DNA of 64,000 bases from Phycisphaerales bacterium. GTDB lineage: Bacteria > Planctomycetota > Phycisphaerae > Phycisphaerales > SM1A02. Position 1 is the first letter of the stretch, and every line of letters starts with the position of its first letter. The translations under genes were made by a program, and so were the position numbers. Where the stretch lies: positions 1 to 64,000 of the forward strand of contig JASMLY010000015.1 of NCBI GenBank assembly GCA_030748455.1, written 5' to 3'. Of the stretch, positions 42,493 to 51,075 are shown piece by piece. The notes beneath the pieces were generated by a model, which did not search any database, was not told the origin of the DNA, and was given only the letters and a program-made list of their open reading frames with translations.

Positions 42493-43199
42493 CAATTCTT
42501 TCTGACACAGCAATTTGTTTGCGCTGCTGGGATTATTCAGAAACCAGTCAAACAGTAAGTCTGTTAACTCGTGAGTATGGAATCATTCGTGGGCTCGCGA
42601 AAGGATCGAAACGAGATACGGGTGCATTTTCAGGTGGGTTTGATCCGGCAACTCGAGGCAATGTTGTTGCTCGGACGAAACCGAATTCAGACTTAGCATT
42701 GCTCACCGAGTGGAAGCTAGAGCAGGTTTGGTGGCAAGTACGCAATGATTTACAAGTAAACAAGGCAGCAATATACGCAATCGATCTTGTGGGAAGATTG
42801 ATCACTGACCACGACCCCCATACACAGGTATTTGATGCGTTGTGTCTCACCCTAGATCGCGTTGATGATGGACACGATATCCAATGGCCACTTTTACAGT
42901 TCCAATGGGCATTGTTAGTGGAGACAGGATACAAGCCCATCCTGGTGAATTCCGAATGTGACGGCGAGAATATTCTGGCTTTTAGTTCTACAACAGGAGG
43001 CGTAGTGCCTGATACTGGGGAGGTGGATCGTGTTCGTGTTCGCCGAGAAACAATCGATTTGCTCCAAATGCTCAGTCATGACCAAACGTTACAACCTGTT
43101 GATCCAGACTCAATGTTGCGGGCCAACCGCCTGCTTGCACATTACCTTCGCGATCTAATCGGAAAAGAAACTTCTGCCATGCGTTGGATGTGGAATTAA
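42489..43199 (+). CDS. recO: DNA repair protein RecO
   Basis: The 236-residue recombination mediator works with RecF/RecR to load RecA at gaps. The N-terminal OB fold shows DTAICLRCWDYSETSQTVSLLTREYGIIRGLAKGSKR, the family hallmark. The middle is helical, with LLQFQWALLVETGYKP. The four-cysteine zinc site found in many RecO proteins is not preserved (only one Cys in NSECDG and none after GGV). The C-terminus has LRANRLLAHYLRDLIGK. It is translationally coupled to the M16 peptidase gene. Confidence 0.87.
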   Translation: MTILSDTAICLRCWDYSETSQTVSLLTREYGIIRGLAKGSKRDTGAFSGGFDPATRGNVVARTKPNSDLALLTEWKLEQVWWQVRNDLQVNKAAIYAIDLVGRLITDHDPHTQVFDALCLTLDRVDDGHDIQWPLLQFQWALLVETGYKPILVNSECDGENILAFSSTTGGVVPDTGEVDRVRVRRETIDLLQMLSHDQTLQPVDPDSMLRANRLLAHYLRDLIGKETSAMRWMWN

Positions 43200-43298
43200 T
43201 TCACCCTTGGTGTATTTTCTGCATAAACGTAAAAAATACAAACAAACTCACCAAGAGTTAATTTATTTGGGTGTATCAATTATCGTATACTTCACCGT

Positions 43299-44171
43299 GT
43301 GAGCGAAACGAGAGTCATAGCAATCTTGAATCAGAAGGGCGGCGTGGGTAAAACAACCACTACGGTGAATCTTGCTGCCGCACTTGCTTCGATTGGGAAG
43401 CGTGTTTTGGTGATCGATCTTGACCCACAAACGCATTTAGGGCTCCATTTTGGAGTAGAAGACGCAGCGACTTCGGTGTATGACGTACTTATTGATGAAA
43501 AAATCCCAATTACTGATGCTCGGATCAAAGCCAGAGAAAACATCGACCTTGTGACAAGCGAGGTTGATCTTGCCGCTGCAGAATCTGAGCTAGCAACTAA
43601 AACCGACCGTCATGATTTGCTGTCAAAAAAATTAGCACCCGTTCTCGATGCGTACGACTTTGTCATTATTGATTGCCCTCCTAGTTTGGGTTTGCTTACG
43701 ATTAACGCCCTTGCTGCGGCGAAGGAACTCATCGTGCCAATGCAAACACACTTTCTCGCATTGCAAGGTGTGAGCCGTCTGTTTGAAACAGTGCAAATGC
43801 TCGTTGAAGGTTTGAACCCACAACTCAGTGTGACTGGGGTTGTGTTGTGTATGCACGAACGAAACACAAAGTTGGCTCGAGAAGTAGTTGAAGATTTGCA
43901 AGAATTCTTTGAATCTTCGAGAGAGAGCAACGTGCCGTGGAGCAATTGCGTGATTCTTGACCCCCCAATTCGCCGGAATGTTAAACTTGCCGAAGCGCCG
44001 AGTTTTGGCAAAACCATTTTTGATTACGAACCCGATTGTGCCGGCGCACACGACTACGCAAAACTCGCGCAAAGCGTTGTTCTGTTTGGAACAATTGGTG
44101 AATCACACACACCTGTGGTTGAGGCTCCAGTGATCGAGCAGCAGGAACCCCACACAGTACGCAATGAATAA
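43299..44171 (+). CDS. parA: Chromosome partitioning ATPase ParA (Soj)
   Basis: The 290-residue Walker-type ATPase forms the gradient that moves ParB-parS complexes. The deviant Walker A is KGGVGKTTTTVNLA, preceded by IAILNQ. Walker A' is VLVIDLDPQTHLG, and Walker B is FVIIDCPPSLGLL. The late GITGVV-like stretch and RRNVKLAEAPSFGKTIFDYEP are diagnostic of chromosomal ParA. The start is GTG at 43299. Unusually, parB is not next to it but about 10 kb away on the opposite strand. It overlaps the VanZ-like gene by 8 bp. Confidence 0.93.
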   Translation: MSETRVIAILNQKGGVGKTTTTVNLAAALASIGKRVLVIDLDPQTHLGLHFGVEDAATSVYDVLIDEKIPITDARIKARENIDLVTSEVDLAAAESELATKTDRHDLLSKKLAPVLDAYDFVIIDCPPSLGLLTINALAAAKELIVPMQTHFLALQGVSRLFETVQMLVEGLNPQLSVTGVVLCMHERNTKLAREVVEDLQEFFESSRESNVPWSNCVILDPPIRRNVKLAEAPSFGKTIFDYEPDCAGAHDYAKLAQSVVLFGTIGESHTPVVEAPVIEQQEPHTVRNE

Positions 44172-44931
44172 CGCGAGCACGCTTGGGTGGAGGCGTGGGT
44201 GTATTTTTTGGTTTGTTGTCGTGGTAATTTCTACGCACTTTCCAGCGATACCACGCGGTGAAAACCCTACGTTGATCTCCCCAGACAAAATTTTTCACCT
44301 TGTCGCATTTGGCGTGTTAGCGATGACCTTTTGGTGTGGAGGATGGATCAGCAGTAAAGTAGTTGTTGTAACGATTTTGGGGTTTTGGTGTGTGATCGAC
44401 GAGATAACACAAGCAATGTTGCCATTAAACCGTCCCTTTAGTTACGCAGATTTACTAGCAAGTTTTCTTGGAGTTCTTGCTGCTGCAAGTTGGTTCGGAG
44501 CCATCTCTACTGAAGCAACGAGTGATCTAAAAACATCCATCGAAACAATGTTGTCAAAGTCGTCGAATTGGTTGCTTTTGGGTTCAATTGCTATTTTTGG
44601 TTCAATTGGTTTGGGAATCCTGTTGTGGTTTATTCTTTGGCAACTATTCAAATCCAGTATGGCACCCGCAGCAATGACCAGCGCTTTGTTGGTTACAGCA
44701 GGAGTTTTGGTTCTGGTTGTCGTAAAAAAGATTCAAATTGAAATTCATGAAATAGTCGCCAAACTGCTTCCTAAACTTCTCGCACTTGGCGTGTGTTCAG
44801 TTGTTTTTGGGTTTTTCTGTCGCGAAACAGAACTGGGTCCTTGGACTGTTGGGCTAGCCTTTTTTACGATTACGAGCTCCCGCGCATGGTATGCGACTTG
44901 TACTGAAAACTCGGTAAAGAAGGCGATGTAG
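44164..44931 (+). CDS. VanZ-like membrane protein
   Basis: The 255-residue integral membrane protein has six to seven predicted helices. The N-terminal 110 residues match VanZ-like proteins: a helix, then HFPAIPRGENP, the PDKIFHLVAFGVLAM motif, and CVIDEITQAMLPLNRPFSYADLLASFLG with its conserved E-x-x-Q and D. The remainder adds membrane helices without a known domain. The function of the family is poorly known; one member contributes to glycopeptide resistance. It lies between parA and murJ with tight spacing. Confidence 0.78.
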   Translation: MNNASTLGWRRGCIFWFVVVVISTHFPAIPRGENPTLISPDKIFHLVAFGVLAMTFWCGGWISSKVVVVTILGFWCVIDEITQAMLPLNRPFSYADLLASFLGVLAAASWFGAISTEATSDLKTSIETMLSKSSNWLLLGSIAIFGSIGLGILLWFILWQLFKSSMAPAAMTSALLVTAGVLVLVVVKKIQIEIHEIVAKLLPKLLALGVCSVVFGFFCRETELGPWTVGLAFFTITSSRAWYATCTENSVKKAM

Positions 44932-44936
44932 AAGCA

Positions 44937-46517
44937 GTGGCTCATAAAGATAATCTCGAAAAAAATACTCGTACCGTTTGGTTTTTTACACTTCTAAGCC
45001 GTTTCGCGGGTCTGGGTCGTGATGCTGCAATGAGCCGCTACTTTGGTGCTGGGGGAATGTCTTCGGCTTTTTTCTTTGCGTTTTTACTACCAAACCTTGC
45101 ACGCAGACTGTTTGGAGAGGGCGCGCTCTCGGCTGCATTTATACCGGCCTACTCAAAATTGCTCTTGGAAAACCCAGCGAAAGCAAAAGCGCTCGCATCG
45201 CTTACTGTTGGCAAGCTGGTCGTGCTGCTCGGGATCGTTGTTCTGTTAGGAGAAATAATTTTGTGGGGGCTTACAGTTTGGCTACCGTCAAACGAGGGCA
45301 CGTTCGGGTTGATGATGATCATGTTGCCATACATGCCGCTCGTTTGTCTTGTTGCAATTTTTGGAGGAATATTACAAACACACGGGAGGTTTGGCCCCAC
45401 AGCTGCAGCGCCAATTATTCTCAATGCGTGCATGATTACAGCAACGCTCTCATTTGCGAACATAGTCCATGTTACGCAGCACCACATGATGATTGTTGGT
45501 GTATCTGTTGTCGTTGCGGGCGTGCTGCAAGTTGCATGGTCAGCGCATGCACTTCGTAAAACACACTGGTGGACACACGAGAGGGCGTGCGGCAACGAAG
45601 AGTTCCGTGTGATGTTGAAAAAATTGTTGCCAACGATATTTACACTTGGCACTGTGCAACTTAACACATTGCTTGATGCGTTGATTGCAAGTTATCCTGT
45701 TTATGCGGGGGCAACTTTTTTTGGTTTGGTGTATCCGCTAGGGGAAGGCGCAAACGCCTCCCTCAATTTTGCTTCAAGGCTGTACCAGTTTCCGCTTGGA
45801 GTGTTTGGGATTGCTGTAGGGGTTGCCATATTCCCACTCCTTGCATCTCAAGCAAAACAAACAGACCTCTTCAGTCAAACCTTGCGACGTGGGTTGCGTC
45901 TTGTTGTCTTTATAGGGCTACCCGCAAGCGTTGGCTTAATTCTTGTAAGAGAACTTCTCACTCGAGTCGTGTTTGAGGGCGGGTTGTTTACAGAAGCAGA
46001 TTCTGCTGAAGTAAGTTTCATTGTTCTCGGGTATGGCACCACAATATGGGCGTACTCGATGATGCAGATTCTCACAAAGGCGTTTTACGCCGTGGACGAC
46101 ATTAAAACTCCACTGAAAGTCGCGCTTCGTATGGTTGTACTGAACGCACTGTTGAATGTACTCTTGATATGGACCCCGTTGAGAACAGCTGGCCTCGCTT
46201 GGTCCACAGCATTCTGTTCTGTTGTGCAAGTTGCGATTCTTATGCGACTTGTTCGTAAACATGTGCAGCAACCTGCAGACAGAGAGGTTGTAACGTCTTG
46301 GATCAAGTCTCTTGTTGCTTCTCTAGCGATGGGAGTTGCAGTAGCGATTTCTCTGCACTATGTTCCAGAAACGAATTCAAATTGGTTTGAGCAACTTGTG
46401 GTTCTATCGATACCAGTGTTCGTAGGCATTCTTGTTTACACACTATGCGCTCATTGCATGGGTATGGAAGAGTATAAATGGATCGTCGGAAATCGCGGAT
46501 CGATGTCCAAAAAGTAA
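44937..46517 (+). CDS. murJ: Lipid II flippase MurJ
   Basis: The 526-residue polytopic MOP-superfamily protein flips lipid II for peptidoglycan synthesis. The start region LLSRFAGLGRDAAMSRYFGAG...AFFFAFLLPNLARRLFGEGALSAAFIPAY is highly diagnostic. Fourteen helices can be traced, and the conserved loop ASRLYQFPLGVFGIAVGVAIFPLL is present. The GTG at 44937 is five bases after the VanZ-like stop. Presence of MurJ supports a peptidoglycan wall in this planctomycete. Confidence 0.93.
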   Translation: MAHKDNLEKNTRTVWFFTLLSRFAGLGRDAAMSRYFGAGGMSSAFFFAFLLPNLARRLFGEGALSAAFIPAYSKLLLENPAKAKALASLTVGKLVVLLGIVVLLGEIILWGLTVWLPSNEGTFGLMMIMLPYMPLVCLVAIFGGILQTHGRFGPTAAAPIILNACMITATLSFANIVHVTQHHMMIVGVSVVVAGVLQVAWSAHALRKTHWWTHERACGNEEFRVMLKKLLPTIFTLGTVQLNTLLDALIASYPVYAGATFFGLVYPLGEGANASLNFASRLYQFPLGVFGIAVGVAIFPLLASQAKQTDLFSQTLRRGLRLVVFIGLPASVGLILVRELLTRVVFEGGLFTEADSAEVSFIVLGYGTTIWAYSMMQILTKAFYAVDDIKTPLKVALRMVVLNALLNVLLIWTPLRTAGLAWSTAFCSVVQVAILMRLVRKHVQQPADREVVTSWIKSLVASLAMGVAVAISLHYVPETNSNWFEQLVVLSIPVFVGILVYTLCAHCMGMEEYKWIVGNRGSMSKK

Positions 46518-46561
46518 CAAATTTCGGTTCAAAAACACCTAGAAGTGCGTATCCTAATCAT

Positions 46562-47482
46562 ATGCAGAAGTATTCTTATAAACAGTACTGCCGAGGCGGT
46601 TTCACGCTTATTGAATTGATGGTTGTTGTTGGAATTTTAATTATCCTTGCAAGCATTTTGATTCCAACAGTATCCACCGCGTTTCGGGCAGCTCGGTCAA
46701 AAAAAGACTTAACCCAGCAACGCGGTATTTATCAGGGAATGATGTTGCACGCAACAGGTAATGCCAGCAAGTTTCCAATGCCAAGTTCGATCGTTGATGA
46801 AAAGAACCCAGACCCGATGTTGAATACGACGAGCAATTTAATGTCATGGATGGTTATGCAGCGGTTTTTTGATTTTACGTATACGGTTAGCCCAGTTGAA
46901 ACAAACCCAAACATTCGTGTCATTCAAGCCGAGGATGGAGAATTTGCCTCAGACAGTTTTCCTTACAACTACGATATGTATGATGGTTCCCAGTACCACT
47001 GGGATCCAGATTTTAATGCCGATTACACCGAGGGACCCGCGCACAGTTCTTATGCCCACCAAGCACTTGTTGGCCAACGACCCCGATTGAAATGGCACTC
47101 GGGTTCAACAGCAACGGACATCATTATCTGCAACCGTGGACCTGAACTTGTGGTTTCTCCTGCGGAACTTTCGGTTGTTGACCAATATCCAGATTCATAC
47201 AGAACATCTTTTACATTTGACTTTCATGGACCTCTTGAACAGTGGGAGGGAGCGGCAGTTCTCGGAGATGGTTCGGCAACCATGCTTCCGTCGTATGTGA
47301 ACAACAATATTACGTATGTGCCCTTAGATGGATCAAATCTTAGACCAGACATTTTGTTCTATCCTGAGTTCGGCGATGTTGATGAGGCGAACCCCATGGC
47401 ATCGGGAGATAATTGGATCATCGTGACTTCCAACATCACCGACACGTTCAGCGAAAACGAAACACTCGCAATCTGGGACTAA
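46562..47482 (+). CDS. Secreted pseudopilin with type IV prepilin leader
   Basis: The 306-residue protein has a prepilin peptidase site, CRGG|FTLIELMVVVGILIILASILI, followed by one hydrophobic helix and a soluble domain. Cleavage after Gly and methylation of Phe would be expected. The C-terminal part has AAVLGDGSATMLPS, similar to the late DGS/DGHV motif of the planctomycete H-X9-DG pseudopilin family. Solitary pseudopilins without secretion-machinery genes are very common in Planctomycetota. The ATG at 46562 is chosen; the frame opens earlier inside murJ. Confidence 0.82.
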   Translation: MQKYSYKQYCRGGFTLIELMVVVGILIILASILIPTVSTAFRAARSKKDLTQQRGIYQGMMLHATGNASKFPMPSSIVDEKNPDPMLNTTSNLMSWMVMQRFFDFTYTVSPVETNPNIRVIQAEDGEFASDSFPYNYDMYDGSQYHWDPDFNADYTEGPAHSSYAHQALVGQRPRLKWHSGSTATDIIICNRGPELVVSPAELSVVDQYPDSYRTSFTFDFHGPLEQWEGAAVLGDGSATMLPSYVNNNITYVPLDGSNLRPDILFYPEFGDVDEANPMASGDNWIIVTSNITDTFSENETLAIWD

Positions 47483-47488
47483 CGACCT

Positions 47489-47498
47489 CGTCCGATAA
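47489..47498 (-). repeat. TTATCGGACG intergenic motif, copy D
   Basis: This exact 10-mer on the minus strand lies 7 bp after the pseudopilin stop. A related TGTCCGATAC occurs at 47630-47639, so the 169-bp intergenic region is bracketed by two direct copies of a GTCCGATA core. Confidence 0.5.
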
Positions 47499-47651
47499 CG
47501 AAAACACTTACTGTCCAAGAACATGGGCTGGGCATGGGTCGTACCAAGGACCTTTCCAATGACCCCATAACCATTACAAGTGCGTTTTTAGCAACGGTTC
47601 GTTGATTCTGCTCAGTTTCATAGGCGTACTGTCCGATACAAAACTTCATCT

Positions 47652-48233
47652 ATGAGTAAAAAAACAGGACAAACAACGCATAGCTCAGGTTCTCGCGGTG
47701 CTGCTCAATCAAAAGCAATGGAAGCAGCTCCACCGACTCGCCGAACAGTCTGGTCGCCACTTGAACTTCTTATACGAATTGTCTGGAGCACCCTTGCTCA
47801 TGTCGTTTGGGTTTTCGTTCCACCTCTTCGCTCTACGTTGCTTCGTTTGTTTGGAGCGAAGGTGGGGAAAAAATGTTCATTTGCTAGAACCGTGAAAATT
47901 ATCATTCCTTGGAATCTTGAGATTGGCGATCACTGTAATTTTGCAGATGAGGTTATTCTTTACTCTCTTGGGCCAATCATCATTGGGGACAATGTTCGTA
48001 TTGATACACGGGCGCATTTGTGTGCTGGAACGCACGACATGAAAGATACGACCTTCCCACTCTTACGCCCACCTATCAGCATTGGCAATGACACTTTTAT
48101 TGGGATCGATGCATACATCGCACCTAATGTAGTTGTGGGTAACAAATGCACAATTTGGCCTCGCACGAGTGTCTTCAAAAGTTGCGACAATGAAGCGGAG
48201 CTCTCAGGAAATCCCGCGAGAGTGGTGGCATGA
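47652..48233 (+). CDS. Hexapeptide-repeat acyltransferase (WcaF-like)
   Basis: The 193-residue protein is a left-handed beta-helix acyltransferase of the colanic-acid WcaF/maltose-acetyltransferase type. Hexapeptide turns run from KIIIPWNLEIGDHCNFADEVILY to ISIGNDTFIGIDAYIAPNVVVGNKCTIWP. The catalytic His is in LCAGTHDM. It probably acetylates a surface sugar. It overlaps the fusion gene by 4 bp (ATGA) and is homologous both to that gene's N-terminus and to the gene at 49581. Confidence 0.85.
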   Translation: MSKKTGQTTHSSGSRGAAQSKAMEAAPPTRRTVWSPLELLIRIVWSTLAHVVWVFVPPLRSTLLRLFGAKVGKKCSFARTVKIIIPWNLEIGDHCNFADEVILYSLGPIIIGDNVRIDTRAHLCAGTHDMKDTTFPLLRPPISIGNDTFIGIDAYIAPNVVVGNKCTIWPRTSVFKSCDNEAELSGNPARVVA

Positions 48234-49591
48234 GCGGACTTCGCCGGGTTCTTTGGAAAACCATCGGACAAAGTTTACTATTGTGTTCTTTGCACAATTC
48301 GTATCGGTACCGATCGCTCTTGTTACGATGTTTCGGGATGCGGTGTGGTCGTGCAGTGCGTGTTCGCCGTAGTGTTCGGATTGATAAACCATGGAACGTA
48401 CATGCTGACGATCTCAGTTTGTTCGGCGACTTTGTCAGAATCAACGCCGATCATCCCATAAAGGTTGGTAAAAGGTGTGTGGTTAGCCAACACGCGATGC
48501 TGATGACAACTGCTGGTGATACAAAGACAAGAGGGAAGACCGACAGAACAGGTCCAATTACAATCGAAGATGATTGTTGGGTTGCAACAGACATCGTGGT
48601 CATGCCAGATTCACATATCGAACAAGGTGTTGTCGTTGGTGCGAGAGGTCTTGTTGATGGTCGGTTACCAAAGTGGTCAATCTGCACAGGAGAACCAGCA
48701 AAAGCGCGTGGCGAACGAGTCCTTTGGGGGCAAGCAAAAGATTCAAATATTGAAATTGTGATCCCAGTTAAAAATGAAGAGATAAATTTGCCCTACACGC
48801 TCGAAAGTGTAAGCAAGTGGGCTGACAAGATCTGGGTGGTTGATTCTGAGTCTACAGATAACACAGTAGAAATTGCGAAGAAATATGGCGCCGAAGTCGT
48901 GGTGCGACCTTGGTTAGGGTATGCAAAGCAAAAAAACTGGGCGCTAGACAATTTACCAATAGAATCTGATTGGGTTTTTATTCTCGATGCTGACGAAGTA
49001 ATCCTTCCAGATCTTCGAGATGAAATGTTAAAAATTGCAGCCGAACCAGTCGAACACAATCCAGTGTCAGCATACAACATCAATAGGTATTTTATTTTTC
49101 TTGGTAAACGAATTCGCCACTGCGGGTATTACCCAAGTTGGAACGTTCGATTCTTCAAACGCGGAAAGGCGAGGTATGAAGAACGAGAAGTGCACGAGCA
49201 CATGGTTGTAGACGGGGAACAAGGGTTTCTCAGTGGAAACATGGAACACTTTGATCGAAGAGGTCTTGACACATATATTGAAAAACACAATCATTATTGC
49301 ATGCTTGAGGCAAAAGAAATTTTGCGAGAAAGTAAAACGAATGATGACCCCGTTGGAATGTCGTTGTTTGGTTCAACAATCCAAAGAAGACGTTGGATCA
49401 AACGCCACATTTACCCGAAACTTCCTGCAAGGTGGTTGTTTAGATTTTTATGGATGTACATTTTGCAATTTGGTTTTCTTGATGGTCACAACGGGTTTAG
49501 GTTCTGTTTGTTTATATCATCAAGGGAACTTCTGATCTCGTTAAAAACAGCAGAGTTGTTACAAGAGGAAGAAAAATCAAATGGTGGCTGA
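48230..49591 (+). CDS. Acyltransferase-glycosyltransferase family 2 fusion protein
   Basis: The 453-residue protein combines two enzymes. Residues 1-165 are a hexapeptide acyltransferase domain (VRVRRSVRIDKPWNVHADDLSLFGDFVRINADHPIKVG, then ITIEDDCWVATDIVVMPDSHIEQGVVVGARGLV). The catalytic His-containing LCAGTH of its neighbours is replaced by MLMTTAGD, so this domain may be inactive. Residues 167-400 are a WaaE/KdtX-like GT2 domain: IEIVIPVKNEEINLPYTLES, VVDSESTDNTVEIA, WLGYAKQKNWAL and DADEVILPD with the metal-binding DxD. A C-terminal hydrophobic helix (WLFRFLWMYILQFGFL) suggests membrane association. It overlaps both flanking acyltransferase genes, so the three are coupled. Confidence 0.88.
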   Translation: MSGLRRVLWKTIGQSLLLCSLHNSYRYRSLLLRCFGMRCGRAVRVRRSVRIDKPWNVHADDLSLFGDFVRINADHPIKVGKRCVVSQHAMLMTTAGDTKTRGKTDRTGPITIEDDCWVATDIVVMPDSHIEQGVVVGARGLVDGRLPKWSICTGEPAKARGERVLWGQAKDSNIEIVIPVKNEEINLPYTLESVSKWADKIWVVDSESTDNTVEIAKKYGAEVVVRPWLGYAKQKNWALDNLPIESDWVFILDADEVILPDLRDEMLKIAAEPVEHNPVSAYNINRYFIFLGKRIRHCGYYPSWNVRFFKRGKARYEEREVHEHMVVDGEQGFLSGNMEHFDRRGLDTYIEKHNHYCMLEAKEILRESKTNDDPVGMSLFGSTIQRRRWIKRHIYPKLPARWLFRFLWMYILQFGFLDGHNGFRFCLFISSRELLISLKTAELLQEEEKSNGG

Positions 49592-50144
49592 AGACCGACA
49601 CGTTAGCCCCTACCCAACAAACGAGAAAGTAAAGCGTCTCATTTGGGCTGTTGTGCAAGAAACCATGTTTCGATTTTCTTTTCACACATGGTATTCTTGG
49701 AGAAGATTTTTGTTACGAGGTTTTGGTGCACATATTCACAGCACAGCGAAAATACGAAGAACGGTTCGTGTTGAATGCCCGTGGAATTTAACTGTAGGAA
49801 AAAACAGTTGCTTGGGCGATCGTGTAACTGCGTATTGCCTTGGTCCAATTACAATTGGTGAACGTGTATCTGTTTCACAAAACACGCACCTTTGTGCAGG
49901 ATCACATGACTATACAAAAACTGAAATGCCACTCATGCGACTTCCAATTGCTATAGGGGATGATGCATGGATTGCCGCGGATGCATTTGTGGGTCCAAAT
50001 GTGGTAGTCGGAAAAGGAGCAATACTCGGAGCTCGGGGTGTTGCAACGAAGTCGCTTGATTCGTGGACAATCTATGCAGGTAATCCGGCTGTATCCGTGA
50101 AGAGTCGGGCGATGCCATCTTCAAACGAAACAACTGGTGAATAA
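49581..50144 (+). CDS. Second hexapeptide-repeat acyltransferase (WcaF-like)
   Basis: The 187-residue WcaF-type left-handed beta-helix acyltransferase has RVECPWNLTVGKNSCLGDRV, the catalytic LCAGSHDY and IAIGDDAWIAADAFVGPNVVVGKGAILG. The 11-bp overlap with the upstream fusion gene implies co-expression. Its last 73 bp overlap the end of the epimerase gene on the other strand. Surface polysaccharide modification is inferred from family and neighbours. Confidence 0.87.
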   Translation: MVAEDRHVSPYPTNEKVKRLIWAVVQETMFRFSFHTWYSWRRFLLRGFGAHIHSTAKIRRTVRVECPWNLTVGKNSCLGDRVTAYCLGPITIGERVSVSQNTHLCAGSHDYTKTEMPLMRLPIAIGDDAWIAADAFVGPNVVVGKGAILGARGVATKSLDSWTIYAGNPAVSVKSRAMPSSNETTGE

Positions 50145-51040
50145 CCAAACTTGTTCGTGGCCTTCTCGATGCTTGCCCTCGAATGGGGAACATCACCTTC
50201 TCGTTCTAGGTGAAAATCAACAGTGGGTTCAACACCAATTGTTTTTGACATCAGAGCGAGCATGTCAAGCAAACTGTGGGAGTGGCCGGTTCCGATGTTG
50301 AACACTTCTCCATGGAGTTGTGTGTTGCAAGATGCGGCAAGGAGGTTTGCGTGTACAGCGTTGTTGATGTAAGTAAAATCGCGCGTTTGCAATCCGTCTC
50401 CATACACTTGCGGGTTGCGTTTATGCAAGAGTGCCTCCATAAAAGCCGCAACAACAGCAGCGTATTGTGAATGAGGATCTTGTTTTGGACCAAAGATGTT
50501 GAAGTACCGAAGCGAGACAGTGTCCATTTCAGTGCCAAGTGCATATTCCTTTATAACCTTTTCGCCCTCAAGTTTACTTTCAGCATAGGGCGATGCGGGG
50601 TCAGGAGTCATGGTTTCAACGCTTGGAAGGGAAGCATGAGGTCCGTATACCGCAGAGGAGGCCGCGAACATGACTCGGCGAACACCTGATTTCGCTGCGA
50701 AATCCAAGACTTGTTTGGTCCCAGTGACGTTTATATCGAAGCAACGCTTGGGGTCTTTAACACTTGCAGGAACAGAGACCATGGCGGCTTGGTGAAAAAC
50801 ACAATCACACCCTTCAACGCACCGCTCGAGCAGAGAGGTATCTAAAATCGATCCTTCAATACATGTCACATCCAGATCCGCAACGTTGGAATAGTGCCCA
50901 GTACTTACGTCATCAAGGACGCGGACGGTAGCACCAAGTTCTCGTAATTTGGTTGCGAGTGCTGAGCCGATAAATCCAGCACCGCCCGTAACAAGTACCG
51001 TACGATTTGTAAAAAAATTATTGTACCGATGACTTTTCAT
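50072..51040 (-). CDS. NAD-dependent sugar epimerase (UDP-glucose 4-epimerase-like)
   Basis: The 322-residue short-chain dehydrogenase/reductase has the NAD site LVTGGAGFIGSALATKL, Ser/Thr in FAASSAVYG, the catalytic YAESKLEGEK (YxxxK) and RYFNIFGPKQDP. These match extended SDR epimerases acting on UDP- or dTDP-sugars (WbpP/GalE-like). It probably supplies a precursor for the surface glycan made by the adjacent genes. The ATG at 51040 is preferred to 51073. It is divergent from cysS and converges with the acyltransferase gene with a 73-bp overlap. Confidence 0.88.
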   Translation of the reverse strand: MKSHRYNNFFTNRTVLVTGGAGFIGSALATKLRELGATVRVLDDVSTGHYSNVADLDVTCIEGSILDTSLLERCVEGCDCVFHQAAMVSVPASVKDPKRCFDINVTGTKQVLDFAAKSGVRRVMFAASSAVYGPHASLPSVETMTPDPASPYAESKLEGEKVIKEYALGTEMDTVSLRYFNIFGPKQDPHSQYAAVVAAFMEALLHKRNPQVYGDGLQTRDFTYINNAVHANLLAASCNTQLHGEVFNIGTGHSHSLLDMLALMSKTIGVEPTVDFHLEREGDVPHSRASIEKATNKFGYSPVVSFEDGIARLFTDTAGLPA

Positions 51041-51075
51041 ACAATGACATATCCTACCATTTATACTGAACACTT

